Below are positions 35,509-43,536 of a stretch of DNA of 64,000 nt, one piece after another; position 1 is the first letter of the stretch; every line of letters starts with the position of its first letter. Under the pieces are notes generated by a model, which ran no database searches, was not told the DNA's origin, and saw nothing but the letters and a program-made list of their open reading frames with translations. A program made the translations under genes and the position numbers. The DNA is taken from assembly GCF_036075115.1 (NCBI RefSeq), contig NZ_CP107958.1, positions 310,001 through 374,000 on the forward strand, written 5' to 3'. The DNA is from Streptomyces sp. NBC_00377. GTDB lineage: Bacteria > Actinomycetota > Actinomycetes > Streptomycetales > Streptomycetaceae.

Positions 35509-35774
35509 CTGAGCCAACCCTCCTGGTGCAGGCGGTCGAGGAAGGAGGGCACCTCGGTGGCCACGGGGGCGCCCGGGTAGCGCTCGGTCAGTTCGTCGAC
35601 GATCCCGCACACCGTGCGCGTGCCGTCGCACAGGCCGACGACCTGGCCGGCGTGTCCCTCGAGGACGACGACGCGTTCGGGCAGGAGCAGCAGGTCCGTG
35701 CCGCGCACGCTGTCGTGCCGCAGCATCAGGGCGGGGGCGAGAGCCGGGCGCCATGGGCTCTCGGACGGCGGCAT
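35505..35774 (-). CDS. pqqD: PQQ peptide chaperone
   Basis: This 89-residue protein of the RiPP recognition-element fold binds PqqA and presents it to PqqE. Visible features are 'PALAPALMLRHDSVRGTDLLLLPERVVVL' and the winged-helix end 'VCGIVDELTERYPG...VPSFLDRLHQEGWL'. The start overlaps the pqqC stop (TGATG). Confidence 0.93.
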   Translation of the reverse strand: MPPSESPWRPALAPALMLRHDSVRGTDLLLLPERVVVLEGHAGQVVGLCDGTRTVCGIVDELTERYPGAPVATEVPSFLDRLHQEGWLR

Positions 35775-36526
35775 CACCTGTGCCCCCGTCGGCCGGCCGG
35801 CTGATCGACCTGGTCCTGCTGCCCGGCCTGCTGCACGGCGTCGAGCAGGGCCCACAGCACGTCGCACTTGAAGGTCAGCGCGGCAATGGCCCGCTGCTGG
35901 TCCTCGCGGGTGCGGGCCCACTCCAGGACGAGCGCGAGGGCCTCACCGCTGTCGCGCCGCCCCTGGTCGACCCGGGTGCGGAAGTAGTCGAGCCCGGACG
36001 GCTCGATCCAGGTGTAGTGACGCTGGAAGGCCTCGATGCGCAGGCGCATCAGGTCGGGAGCCGTCAGCTCGGTGAGCGAGGCCGCGACGGCCTCCAGCGG
36101 GGGGCGCAGTCGGCAGAAGTCGACGTAACCCGACACGGCCAGTCGCACACCCGGCAGTACGGACTCGCCCGCCCGCAGGTTCTCGCGGTCCAGGCCGGCC
36201 GCCTCGCCGAGCCGCAGCCAGCGCTCGATACCTCCCTCCCCGTCCCGACGGCCGTCGTGGTCCTCGATCCGCCGCAGCCACATGCGCCGCAGCCGCGGGG
36301 ACTCCAGCTTCGCGGTGATCAGCGCGTCCTTGACGGGGATGTGGCGCTGGTAGTGGAAGCGGTTGGCGATCCAGCGGCGCATCTCCGCCGGGCTGAGGTC
36401 GCCCTCGTGCATGCGGATGTTGAAGGGGTGGCGGTCGTGGTACCGCTCCTGGCCGACCGCACGCATGCGGGCTTCGAACTCGGCGGGGCTCCAGGGCTCC
36501 GTCAGGGCGGCGAGTGCCGTGGTCAC
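35774..36526 (-). CDS. pqqC: PQQ synthase
   Basis: This 250-residue all-helical cofactorless oxidase performs the final eight-electron oxidation and ring closure to PQQ. Conserved features include 'RYHDRHPFNIRMHEG', 'NRFHYQRHIPVKDALI', 'DHDGRRDGEGGIERWLRL' and 'RHYTWIEPSGLDYFRTR'. The GTG start at 36526 overlaps the pqqB stop. Confidence 0.95.
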   Translation of the reverse strand: MTTALAALTEPWSPAEFEARMRAVGQERYHDRHPFNIRMHEGDLSPAEMRRWIANRFHYQRHIPVKDALITAKLESPRLRRMWLRRIEDHDGRRDGEGGIERWLRLGEAAGLDRENLRAGESVLPGVRLAVSGYVDFCRLRPPLEAVAASLTELTAPDLMRLRIEAFQRHYTWIEPSGLDYFRTRVDQGRRDSGEALALVLEWARTREDQQRAIAALTFKCDVLWALLDAVQQAGQQDQVDQPAGRRGHR

Positions 36527-37437
36527 AGCTCGATCACCATCTCGTCGTCGGCCACCTCGATGCCCAGTCCCGCGAGCCGCTTGTGCTGCGCCGCGGTGGG
36601 ATCGACGAGGGGGTTGGTGTTGTTGAGGTGCGTATACAGGCAACGGGCGGGCAGCGTGGCGAGGATGCGGGCGGTGCCGCCCGGTCCGTCGATGGGCAGA
36701 TGCCCCATGGCGGTGGCGGTCCGGGAGGAGATACCGGTGCGGCGGGGTTCTTCGTCGTCCCAGAAGGTGCCGTCGACGATGACGCAGTCGGCCTCGGCGG
36801 CGACCTGGTGCAGCGCGTCGGACCACGCGGCCACGGCGGGTGCGTAGACCACCGACCTGCCGGTGACCGGGTCGTACAGGCGTAGGGCCACCACCCAGGC
36901 GTCGTGCTCGGGGGCGTCGGCGGCGTAGCGGGGGCGTTTGGTGGACACGGGGACGGCGCTGATCCGCACGCCGTCGCCGGACGGGCCGGGTGCGTCGGCG
37001 CTCAGCGGCTCAGCGCTGTGGCAGGGCAGCTCGCGCCAGGTCAGCGCGGTGTAAGGGCCCAGTACCTCGCCGAGGCGCAGGCGGTCGTCCAGCGCCTGGC
37101 GGACCGGGGCCGTGGCGAGGATCTCCAGGTCTTCGGCCTCGCGCAGTCGCGCGAGGCCCAGGGTGTGGTCGAGTTCGGCGTCGGTGAGGACGACCCCGGC
37201 GATCGGTGTCTGCCGCGGGCCGGGCCCCGGGTGGAGCGTGCGGTGGGCTTCGATCTGGTCACCGATGTCGGGGGTGGCGTTGACGAGGTACCAGCGGCCC
37301 TCGTCCGTGCGGACCGCGAGCGAGGCGTGACGGCGGCGGCGCTCGGGATGCGCGCGTGCCCCGGAGCACCCGGGGCACGCGCAGTTCCACTGGGGGACGC
37401 CGCCGCCGGCCGCGGTGCCGAGCACCTGCAGCAGCAT
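36523..37437 (-). CDS. pqqB: PQQ biosynthesis metallo-hydrolase-fold protein
   Basis: This is a 304-residue metallo-beta-lactamase-fold protein. It has the zinc-finger-like 'QWNCACPGCSGAR' at 16-28, 'VVLTDAELDHTLGLARLREA' in place of the usual HxHxDH, and 'YTHLNNTNPLVDP' near the C-terminus. In known systems PqqB hydroxylates the tyrosine-derived part of the crosslinked precursor. It starts 9 bases after the pqqA stop. Confidence 0.95.
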   Translation of the reverse strand: MLLQVLGTAAGGGVPQWNCACPGCSGARAHPERRRRHASLAVRTDEGRWYLVNATPDIGDQIEAHRTLHPGPGPRQTPIAGVVLTDAELDHTLGLARLREAEDLEILATAPVRQALDDRLRLGEVLGPYTALTWRELPCHSAEPLSADAPGPSGDGVRISAVPVSTKRPRYAADAPEHDAWVVALRLYDPVTGRSVVYAPAVAAWSDALHQVAAEADCVIVDGTFWDDEEPRRTGISSRTATAMGHLPIDGPGGTARILATLPARCLYTHLNNTNPLVDPTAAQHKRLAGLGIEVADDEMVIEL

Positions 37438-37446
37438 GGCGGCGGG

Positions 37447-37587
37447 CTAGCGGGTGGAGAGGGAGTAGGCGGTGACTTCCAGTGCGGTGTCGACGACCGT
37501 GTAGCCGGGCGTCATCCAGGGCGTGGCGTCGGCCTGCTCCGTGGTGGTGCCGGCCGGCTGCTCCGACTGCTCAGTGGTCTCCGTCAT
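37447..37587 (-). CDS. pqqA: PQQ precursor peptide
   Basis: This is a 46-residue ribosomal precursor. Its C-terminal core reads 'VDTALEVTAYSLSTR', containing the essential E-x-x-x-Y pair (Glu and Tyr three residues apart) that is crosslinked to form PQQ. The N-terminal half is acidic and Gln/Thr-rich, as leaders often are. An AGGAAGG site precedes ATG 37587. It is first in the pqqABCDE run. Confidence 0.93.
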   Translation of the reverse strand: MTETTEQSEQPAGTTTEQADATPWMTPGYTVVDTALEVTAYSLSTR

Positions 37588-37650
37588 GGTGCGTACCTTC
37601 CTTTCGGGGATGGGGATTCACTCCTGCGTGAGGAGCCGATCGAGGGGAGG

Positions 37651-38808
37651 TCACTTGATGCTGATCTTGAGGATGCGGTCCTTGTCGTCCCCGCGGTCGG
37701 TCGTGCCGAGCCAGAGCTCGTCGGCGCCGGGGACCTTGGCGATGGCCCGCAGTCGGCCGTAGGCGCCGTTGTAGTACGACTTCGCCGTTCCGACGTCCTT
37801 GCCCGTGCTGTCGATCGGCAATGCCCACAGCCGCTGGCCGAGAAGTGTGGAGACGTAGATGACGTCGCGCTTGATAGCGATCTGCGCGGGAACGCCTCCC
37901 TGGTCCGGATTCCAGACCTTCTTGGGGTTGGTCATGCCCGCCTTGGAGCAGGACCCCTCGCAGGTGGGCCAGCCGTAGTTCGCGCCCGCAGTGACCAGGT
38001 TCAGTTCGTCCCACGTGGACTCGCCGATCTCGGTTTCCCACAACCTGCCCCGGGCGTCCCAGGCGAGGCCTTGGGGATTGCGGTGGCCCAGGCTGTACAC
38101 GCGGTTGCCGAACGGGTTGCCCGGGGCCGCGGCACCGCTTTTGGTGATGCGCAGGATCTTCCCGTTGAGCGAGTTCTTGTTCTGCGCGAGAGACCCCTGA
38201 AGGGCGTCACCGACGCTGACGTACAGATAGCCGTCGGGCCCGAAAGCGAGCTTGCCGCCGTTGTGGTCCCCGCCCCGGGTGATTCCGCCGAGCACGACGC
38301 TGTAGTCGCTGAGGGAGGTGCCGTCGAAGTGCATCTTCGCGACCCGGATGTCGGAGGCGGCCGTATGGACGAAGAAGACGTCCCGGTCCGTGGTGCCGTT
38401 CCAGGTCGGCGAGGGCGCCACACCCAGCAGTCCGCCGCTTCCGACCCGGAGGGCCGGCGAGGGGACCACCGTGTGCGGCACCGCACCCACCTTCTTCTTG
38501 GACCCGTCACTGCGCTGAACCCACACCGTGGCGCTACGGCGCTCGGTCACCAGTGCCTTCTTCCCGTCGGGCAGGAAGGAGATGGCCCAGGGCCTCGTCC
38601 ACTTGTCGGAGAGGACGGACACACCGGACGGGGCACTGCCGTCTGCCCGGGTACCTGTTCCGACCGCCGCCTTGGATGCGGTGTTCCCCGATACCGCCGT
38701 GGCCGACGCCGGATGCAGGACGCAGACGCCGACAAGAGCGGTGACGGCAGCGATCGCGGCTCTGCCCGGACGGACCCGATGCACCGCCGAATGCGCCAAG
38801 CGTGACAT
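37651..38808 (-). CDS. Secreted PQQ-dependent aldose/sorbosone dehydrogenase
   Basis: This 385-residue beta-propeller quinoprotein oxidises sugars outside the membrane using PQQ. A Sec signal peptide covers about 1-38 (twin basic start 'HRVRPGRAAIAAVTALVGVC'). Propeller landmarks are 'RPWAISFLPDGKKALVTER', 'GGLLGVAPSP', 'RGGDHNGGKLAFGPDGYLYV', 'SLGHRNPQGLAWD' and 'GANYGWPTCEG'. The 'HNGGKLAFGPDG' and 'GHRNPQG' motifs hold the catalytic His and PQQ contacts in this family. A Cys lies within the signal peptide core, but a clear lipobox is lacking. It lies 63 bases upstream of pqqA on the same strand, so enzyme and cofactor genes probably share one transcript. Confidence 0.92.
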   Translation of the reverse strand: MSRLAHSAVHRVRPGRAAIAAVTALVGVCVLHPASATAVSGNTASKAAVGTGTRADGSAPSGVSVLSDKWTRPWAISFLPDGKKALVTERRSATVWVQRSDGSKKKVGAVPHTVVPSPALRVGSGGLLGVAPSPTWNGTTDRDVFFVHTAASDIRVAKMHFDGTSLSDYSVVLGGITRGGDHNGGKLAFGPDGYLYVSVGDALQGSLAQNKNSLNGKILRITKSGAAAPGNPFGNRVYSLGHRNPQGLAWDARGRLWETEIGESTWDELNLVTAGANYGWPTCEGSCSKAGMTNPKKVWNPDQGGVPAQIAIKRDVIYVSTLLGQRLWALPIDSTGKDVGTAKSYYNGAYGRLRAIAKVPGADELWLGTTDRGDDKDRILKISIK

Positions 38809-39258
38809 GTGTGATGCCTTCCCTGTCGTGGAGGACGACGGGCCGAATTCGAAGAGGAAATTCGCCGCCGAATCAGATACCGAGATGCCCGTTCCTGCGC
38901 CGTGGTGATGCACTCTCGCAAAGAGAAAAGGGGCGAGGGCCGTGGCGATGACTCCTCAAGGAGTATTGGGTCATGATTTCCGCGCGGGCCACCTGGATTC
39001 CTCCATCCTGCTGACGAAACCGGACGCAGCGCGGGGGCCGACCAGCTTCGTGGCGAGCGCGGGCTCCGAGAGGGGTGCTCGGCCGGCCGGTCCGCCGTGT
39101 CCCTCACCCCGGCAGACGGCTGAACGCGAGTTGTCGGGGACCGGTTGCCCCACACGGCCGGGGCCCGCTGCGGAGGGCGGCTCGACGTCGTGCCACCCCG
39201 TGGCGTCCGCGGAGGCGCTTCGCCCCCCTCCGAGCGAACGGGCTGTACGACGTGAGAA
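38809..39258. other. Intergenic upstream of the dehydrogenase-pqq operon
   Basis: About 450 bases. The part nearest the dehydrogenase is AT-richer than the surroundings and includes the inverted repeat ACTCCT-CA-AGGAGT at 38951-38964, a possible operator. No gene was recognised in the rest. Confidence 0.5.
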
Positions 39259-39564
39259 GTGCCGGGGCTCAGCTCCGCCCCGGGCGGTCGGCGGGAAGAA
39301 CTGCTGCGCCAGGCCGAGACGATCATCCTGACCGAAGGCTTCACCGCGGTGACCATGGATGAGCTCGCCCAGCGGCTGGGGTGCTCCAAGGCGACGCTGT
39401 ACAGCCTCGCCTCCACGAAGGAACAGCTTGTCCTGGCGGTCACCCGCGCCTTCTTCCGGGAGGCGACAGCCGAGATCGAACCGGCTCTGTCCAGGCCGAG
39501 CCCGACCCCCGGCAGCGGATCCGGGTCCCTCTCGCCCGGGGACGAGGTCTGGGCGCCCAGGTAG
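39259..39564 (+). pseudogene. Truncated TetR-family regulator (DNA-binding half only)
   Basis: This is a 101-residue frame from GTG 39259. It holds a complete TetR N-terminal HTH ('ETIILTEGFTAVTMDELAQRLGCSKATLYSLASTKEQLVLAV') and then ends in a low-complexity Pro/Ser/Gly tail. The ligand-binding domain of about 100 residues is missing. No ribosome site is evident. It could still bind DNA as a mini-repressor, but decay is likelier. An intact TetR gene follows 240 bases on. Confidence 0.6.
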
Positions 39565-39802
39565 GGAGGGACCGTTCCGTTCCCCTGCCTCAGCCACCGA
39601 CCGCGACAACACCAGGACCAGGACCAGGCGGATCGCGCGCCAGATGCACGGACGAGCGGGCTTCACCCACTTTCGCCTGCGCACCCTCCTCGGTGGTCGA
39701 ACCGCCCATTTGACCGGATGCCACCTCCGTTTTAATCTCGAAGACGCTCGGAGGCAGCATCCGTTTTGATGCGGCCACAGGATCACGGCAGGCAGGAGGC
39801 GC

Positions 39803-40396
39803 ATGAGCGACGGTGAACAGCGGGGACGCAAGCCCCGCGCGGACGTCCAGCGCAACCGCGCCGCCCTCCTGGAGACCGCGCAGCGTCACTTCCTTCAGCA
39901 CGGGGTCGGCACCTCCCTCGAGGCGGTGGCCAAGGAGGCGGGCGTCGGGCCCGGCACCCTGTACCGGCACTTCCCCACCCGGGAGGCGCTGCTGGCGGCC
40001 GTGCTACAGACGCGCTCCGAGGAACTCGTGGCCCGCCAGGCGGACATCGAGCAACTCGACGACGCCGCCGAGGCGTTGGAGCAGTGGCTGCGGGCGATGG
40101 AGGAGTACTTCAGCGCCTACAGCGGGCTGCCGGAACCGCTCATGACCGCGGCCCGGGCGCAGGAGCCGGACAGCCCGCTCACGATTCCCTGCGACATCCT
40201 CATCACCGCCACCGAGCAGTGCGTGCGAGCCGCGCAGCTCGCGGGGCGCGTGCGCGCGTCGGTACTGGGGTACGACCTGTTCCTCGCGGCCTGTTCCCTT
40301 GCCTGGATCAAGGGCAACGGCGTCGAACAGGAGTCACTCGACCGGCTCCGCACGCTCATCGCGAGCGGCTACCGCCAGCGGGAGATCCCGGCATAA
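39803..40396 (+). CDS. TetR-family transcriptional regulator
   Basis: This is a 197-residue regulator. The HTH is 'RAALLETAQRHFLQHGVGTSLEAVAKEAGVGPGTLYRHFPTREALLAAVL', followed by a helical ligand domain including 'LEQWLRAMEEYFSAYSGLPEPLMTAARA', as in the SbtR-like C-terminal group. Upstream at about 39715-39778, CCGTTTTAAT and CCGTTTTGAT repeats may mark its operator. An LLM-type oxidoreductase remnant lies downstream and may have been its target. Confidence 0.92.
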   Translation: MSDGEQRGRKPRADVQRNRAALLETAQRHFLQHGVGTSLEAVAKEAGVGPGTLYRHFPTREALLAAVLQTRSEELVARQADIEQLDDAAEALEQWLRAMEEYFSAYSGLPEPLMTAARAQEPDSPLTIPCDILITATEQCVRAAQLAGRVRASVLGYDLFLAACSLAWIKGNGVEQESLDRLRTLIASGYRQREIPA

Positions 40397-40474
40397 ACCG
40401 CCAGGCACCCCGCCCCGGCGCCCGCAACGCCAGTCGGCACCACCACACGGCCATCACATCGCGCCGGTGCGCAG

Positions 40475-40707
40475 GTGCCCACCATCGAGCAGGCCGCCCG
40501 CGAACTCACCCAGGCACAGAAGGACGCCCCCACGGTCATCGCCGACGGACGCCGGCCCCGCCAGATCGCCGGCCCCGCCCCCGTCCGCGACCAGCTCGAG
40601 CAGATGACCAACGCCGCCGGTGTCAAGGAGGTCATCGTCCAGGACGTGATCGCCGACCCCGCGGCTCGCGCCCGCTCCCGCGCCCTGCTGGCCCAGGCCC
40701 TCGATCT
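40475..40707 (+). pseudogene. LLM-class flavin oxidoreductase C-terminal remnant
   Basis: A GTG frame gives 'PRQIAGPAPVRDQLEQMTNAAGVKEVIVQDVIAD', then 'ARARSRALLAQAL'. This fits the last helices of luciferase-like monooxygenases ('I.G.P..VRD.L......GVDE..V....HD...R..SYELLA'). The catalytic N-terminal 250 residues are absent. Confidence 0.5.
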
Positions 40708-40734
40708 CGCCCCGCCCCGCCCCGCCCCGCCCCG
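40708..40734. repeat. Five-copy CGCCC microsatellite
   Basis: Five consecutive CGCCC units (the last ending in CG) close the LLM remnant frame. A tract like this is prone to slippage. Confidence 0.9.
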
Positions 40735-40739
40735 AAATG

Positions 40740-40762
40740 ACGGGCCACCCTCACCGGCCCGT
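40740..40762 (+). terminator. Terminator after the LLM remnant
   Basis: ACGGGCC (40740-40746) pairs with GGCCCGT (40756-40762), followed by TTCCTTCC. Confidence 0.65.
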
Positions 40763-41131
40763 TTCCTTCCTGCGTCCGCTCATGGCTGATGCCGCATGCC
40801 GGGGCAGGGCGCCCGCTGGCCAGGCATGGTTCGAAGCCCTCGGCGATGTCACGCGCGAGGACAACGCGACGTAGGCGACGACCGACCAGGAACGGCCTGG
40901 CGGATGTGCGCCTGTGCGGTCGCCTGAGGGGCTTGGGCCCCGGGTGGTTGGACCGTTCAGATCCCTGTGGACGCCGAAGCGACCAGATCCGCTGGGCGAT
41001 TCCGGGACTGTTCCACCGGGCGGGGACCGCCGATCCGCGGATAAACCTTCCTCTCCCGCCCCTGAGCGGGCGCCCCTACGGTCGGGGCTGCGGGCGCTCA
41101 CCGGCCCGCCGTACCGAAGGAGCAAGACCCG
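40763..41131. other. Intergenic upstream of the SDR gene
   Basis: About 370 bases with no supported gene. It ends with GAAGGAG, 9 bases before the SDR ATG. Confidence 0.45.
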
Positions 41132-41880
41132 ATGAAGATGACCGGCAACACGATCCTGATCACCGGCGGAACCTCGGGCATCGGCCTCGGTCTGGCCTTG
41201 CGTCTGCACGAGGCCGGCAACAAGGTGACCGTCGCCGGCCGGCGCAAGGAACTCCTCGACGAGATCACGGCCGAGCACCCGGGCATCGACGGGCTCGTCC
41301 TCGATGTCGCCGACCCCGACTCGATCGCCCGGGCCCGTGAGACCGTGGCGGCGAGCCTCCCGGGGCTGAACGTCCTGGTCAACAACGCCGGGATCATGCT
41401 GCGGGAGAACCTCCTCGACCCGGCCGGACTCCCGGTCGCCGAGGATCATGTCGCTACCAATCTGCTCGGCACGCTGGGAAGACGTACGCCTTCCTGCCCC
41501 TGCTCGCGGGCAAGGACGACGCGGTCGTCATGAACGTCACCTCCGCGCTGGCGTTCGTCCCGTATCAGAGCACCCCGACCTACAGCGCGACCAAGGCCGC
41601 GCTGCACTCCTTCTCCGAGAGCCTGCGCATCCAGCTCACCGGTGCCGACGCCGGCGTCCAGGTGATCGAGGTGGTCCCGCCGGGCGTGCGCACGACCCTG
41701 CTGGGCCAGGAGGACAACGACCACGCCATGCCGTTGGACGACTTCCTCACCGAGACCCTCGACCTGCTGCGCGAGAAGCCCGACGCGAAGGAGATTGTCG
41801 TCGAGCGCGCCAGGTTCATCCGCGACGCGGTGGCCACCGGCTCCTACGACGACGTCCTCGCCATGATCACCGGCAGCTGA
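41132..41880 (+). pseudogene. DltE-type short-chain dehydrogenase with one frameshift
   Basis: Frame one (41132 to about 41477) begins MKMTGNTILITGGTSGIGLG and includes 'VLVNNAGIM'. The rest of the enzyme, with 'VVMNVTSALAFVP' and the YxxxK pair in 'TYSATKAALHSFSESLRIQL', continues in another frame to 41880. At about 41477 the text CTGGGAAGACG would read through as L-x-K-T-Y if one base were restored. Everything else, including the GAAGGAG ribosome site, looks intact. The gene is therefore either recently inactivated or mis-sequenced. The downstream XRE regulator is the usual partner of such SDRs. Confidence 0.82.
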
Positions 41881-41902
41881 ACACAGCTGAACTCAGCTGA
41901 AC
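41874..41902. repeat. Triple CAGCTGAAC direct repeat at 10-bp spacing
   Basis: CAGCTGAAC occurs at 41874, 41884 and 41894, starting over the SDR stop codon. The 10-bp helical spacing would put all copies on one face of the DNA. Confidence 0.85.
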
Positions 41903-42322
41903 AACCTTCAGTGACCGACGCGGAACGGTAAGAAGCGTTTTGGGCTTCGCCCCGGTCGTCGTACTGGAGGCGACCGGCTCCCTCCTGGGCACTGACGGGC
42001 ACGCGAGCGCCCCTCACACTACGGACATCGTCGTGTCGGCCAGGCCGGGCGACGAGGCCCGGGGCACGGGGCCGTCCAACGCGTCGGGCGTCCTCGACGC
42101 GTGCCGTCGCCGCAGGCCGTCTTCCCTTCCGACGGGCGGTGGCTGACCGCCGGCGGTCAGCCGTTTCCCAGCGGTTCGTGCAGCTCGAAAGACCATGAGT
42201 CGTCTCGCTGCGAGCGCCCTCGTCGCGGCCGCAGGGGCGCCTGCGCAGGAGGGGGAGAGGACTGCTCAGCCATGGATCGGCGGTCTCTGGATAGCCGGGC
42301 GGGATGCGGCGAGGATGGGGGC
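41903..42322. other. Intergenic upstream of the XRE regulator
   Basis: About 420 bases with no supported gene. The promoter of the regulator should lie at its right end. Confidence 0.4.
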
Positions 42323-43162
42323 ATGGACAAGAAGGAACTGGCGGAATTCCTGCGTCACCGGCGTGGGACGTTGCGCCCCCGCGACGTCGGGCTGGTCGAA
42401 GGGCCACGCAGGCGTACGCAGGGGCTTCGCCGCGAGGAGGTCGCGCAGCTCGCCGGCATGTCCACCGACTACTACGCCCGGCTGGAACAGCAGCGTGCCC
42501 CGCAGCCCTCCGTCCAGATCACCGCGGCCCTCGCCCGGGCACTGCGGCTGACCCTGGACGAACGCGACCATCTCTTCGTCCTCATCGGACACAACGCCCC
42601 GGCCCGCTTCCAGCGCTCCGACCACGTCAGCCCGACGCTGCTGCGGGTCCTGGACCGCCTGGACGACTCCCCGGCAATGGTGCAGACCGACCTGCTCGAC
42701 ACCCTCGCGATGAACCCCTTGGCCGTCGCCCTGCTCGGCGACCAGACCCGCCACACCGGTCTGGCCCGCAGCGGCTACTACCGCTGGTTCATGGACCCGG
42801 CCGAACGCCTGATGGTTCCCGAGGAATCCCACGAACGCCACGGCCGCGCCCAGGCAGCCCGCCTGCGCGCCGCGCTGACAGCCGGCAGCGACACTCCCCG
42901 AGCCGCCCGGATCCTCGCCGAACTCCAGGAACACAGCCCCGAGTTCGTCCGCATGTGGGAACTTCAGGAGGTCGCACAGAGTTACGACGACTGCAAGACC
43001 ATCCTCCATCCCGAACTCGGCCGCGTCGACGTCGACGCCCAGCTCCTGTTCACCGACAACCGTGCCCAGACCGTGGTGGTACTGACCACTCGCCCCGGCA
43101 CGGAGAGCCACAGCAAGCTCGAACTGCTCTCCGTCATAGGGCACCAGCAGCTCACCCCGTGA
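42323..43162 (+). CDS. XRE-family regulator with MmyB-like ligand domain
   Basis: This is a 279-residue protein. It starts MDKKELAEFLRHRRGTLRP and has the HTH 'RRTQGLRREEVAQLAGMSTDYYARLEQQR', followed by the MmyB-like PAS-fold domain ('MNPLAVALLGD', 'WFMDPAERLMVPEESHERHGRAQAARLRAAL', 'HPELGRVDVDAQLLFTDNRAQTVVVLT'). The MmyB domain binds fatty-acid-like ligands in a solved example. Actinobacteria carry dozens of these, typically beside an SDR or oxidoreductase they control. Here the damaged SDR at 41132 is the likely target. Confidence 0.92.
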   Translation: MDKKELAEFLRHRRGTLRPRDVGLVEGPRRRTQGLRREEVAQLAGMSTDYYARLEQQRAPQPSVQITAALARALRLTLDERDHLFVLIGHNAPARFQRSDHVSPTLLRVLDRLDDSPAMVQTDLLDTLAMNPLAVALLGDQTRHTGLARSGYYRWFMDPAERLMVPEESHERHGRAQAARLRAALTAGSDTPRAARILAELQEHSPEFVRMWELQEVAQSYDDCKTILHPELGRVDVDAQLLFTDNRAQTVVVLTTRPGTESHSKLELLSVIGHQQLTP

Positions 43163-43229
43163 CGTCCTCGATCCGGGAGTGCCTCTCTTGGCAGCGCCAT
43201 GCTGCACGGCCGATACGGATGAGCGTCCC

Positions 43230-43433
43230 CTACGGCGTCTCCCGGGAGCCCTCGAACGTCGCGGCCGGCGGACACGGCCGCCCTGTCCGGTTCCGCTGTG
43301 TGGGCTGTGACCCCTCTTCTCGAGGGGTGAACTCCTCCACGCGCTGGTGTGCGGCGTGGAGATGGGTCTCCTGGTGGTAGAGGAAGTCATCGGTGTCGTT
43401 CAGGCCGCGTGCGGCCTCCTTGTTGTCGTCCAC
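43230..43433 (-). CDS. Small hypothetical protein next to the ferritin-like gene
   Basis: This is a 67-residue protein beginning VDDNKEAARGLNDTDDFLYH, with a histidine-rich middle ('YHQETHLHAAHQRVEEF') and a Pro/Arg-rich tail with one cysteine. A very good CCGGAGG site lies 6 bases before GTG 43433, which is the main reason to believe it. It lies 103 bases downstream of the VioB-like gene on the same strand. No family is recognised. The histidines suggest metal binding. It could also be a peptide substrate or partner of that enzyme. Confidence 0.55.
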   Translation of the reverse strand: MDDNKEAARGLNDTDDFLYHQETHLHAAHQRVEEFTPREEGSQPTQRNRTGRPCPPAATFEGSRETP

Positions 43434-43536
43434 GGTGCGCCTCCGGAGAGGATTGTGAGCGCGCGCGGGACATCTGCCGTCAGACCGGAGGGCGGAGAAC
43501 CCGCCGCCCTGCGAGTCCGGGGTGTGGCTACGGCGT

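Noticed and set aside
36904..38805. A 633-residue plus-strand frame
   Set aside because: It is antisense to pqqB and the sugar dehydrogenase, both well supported.
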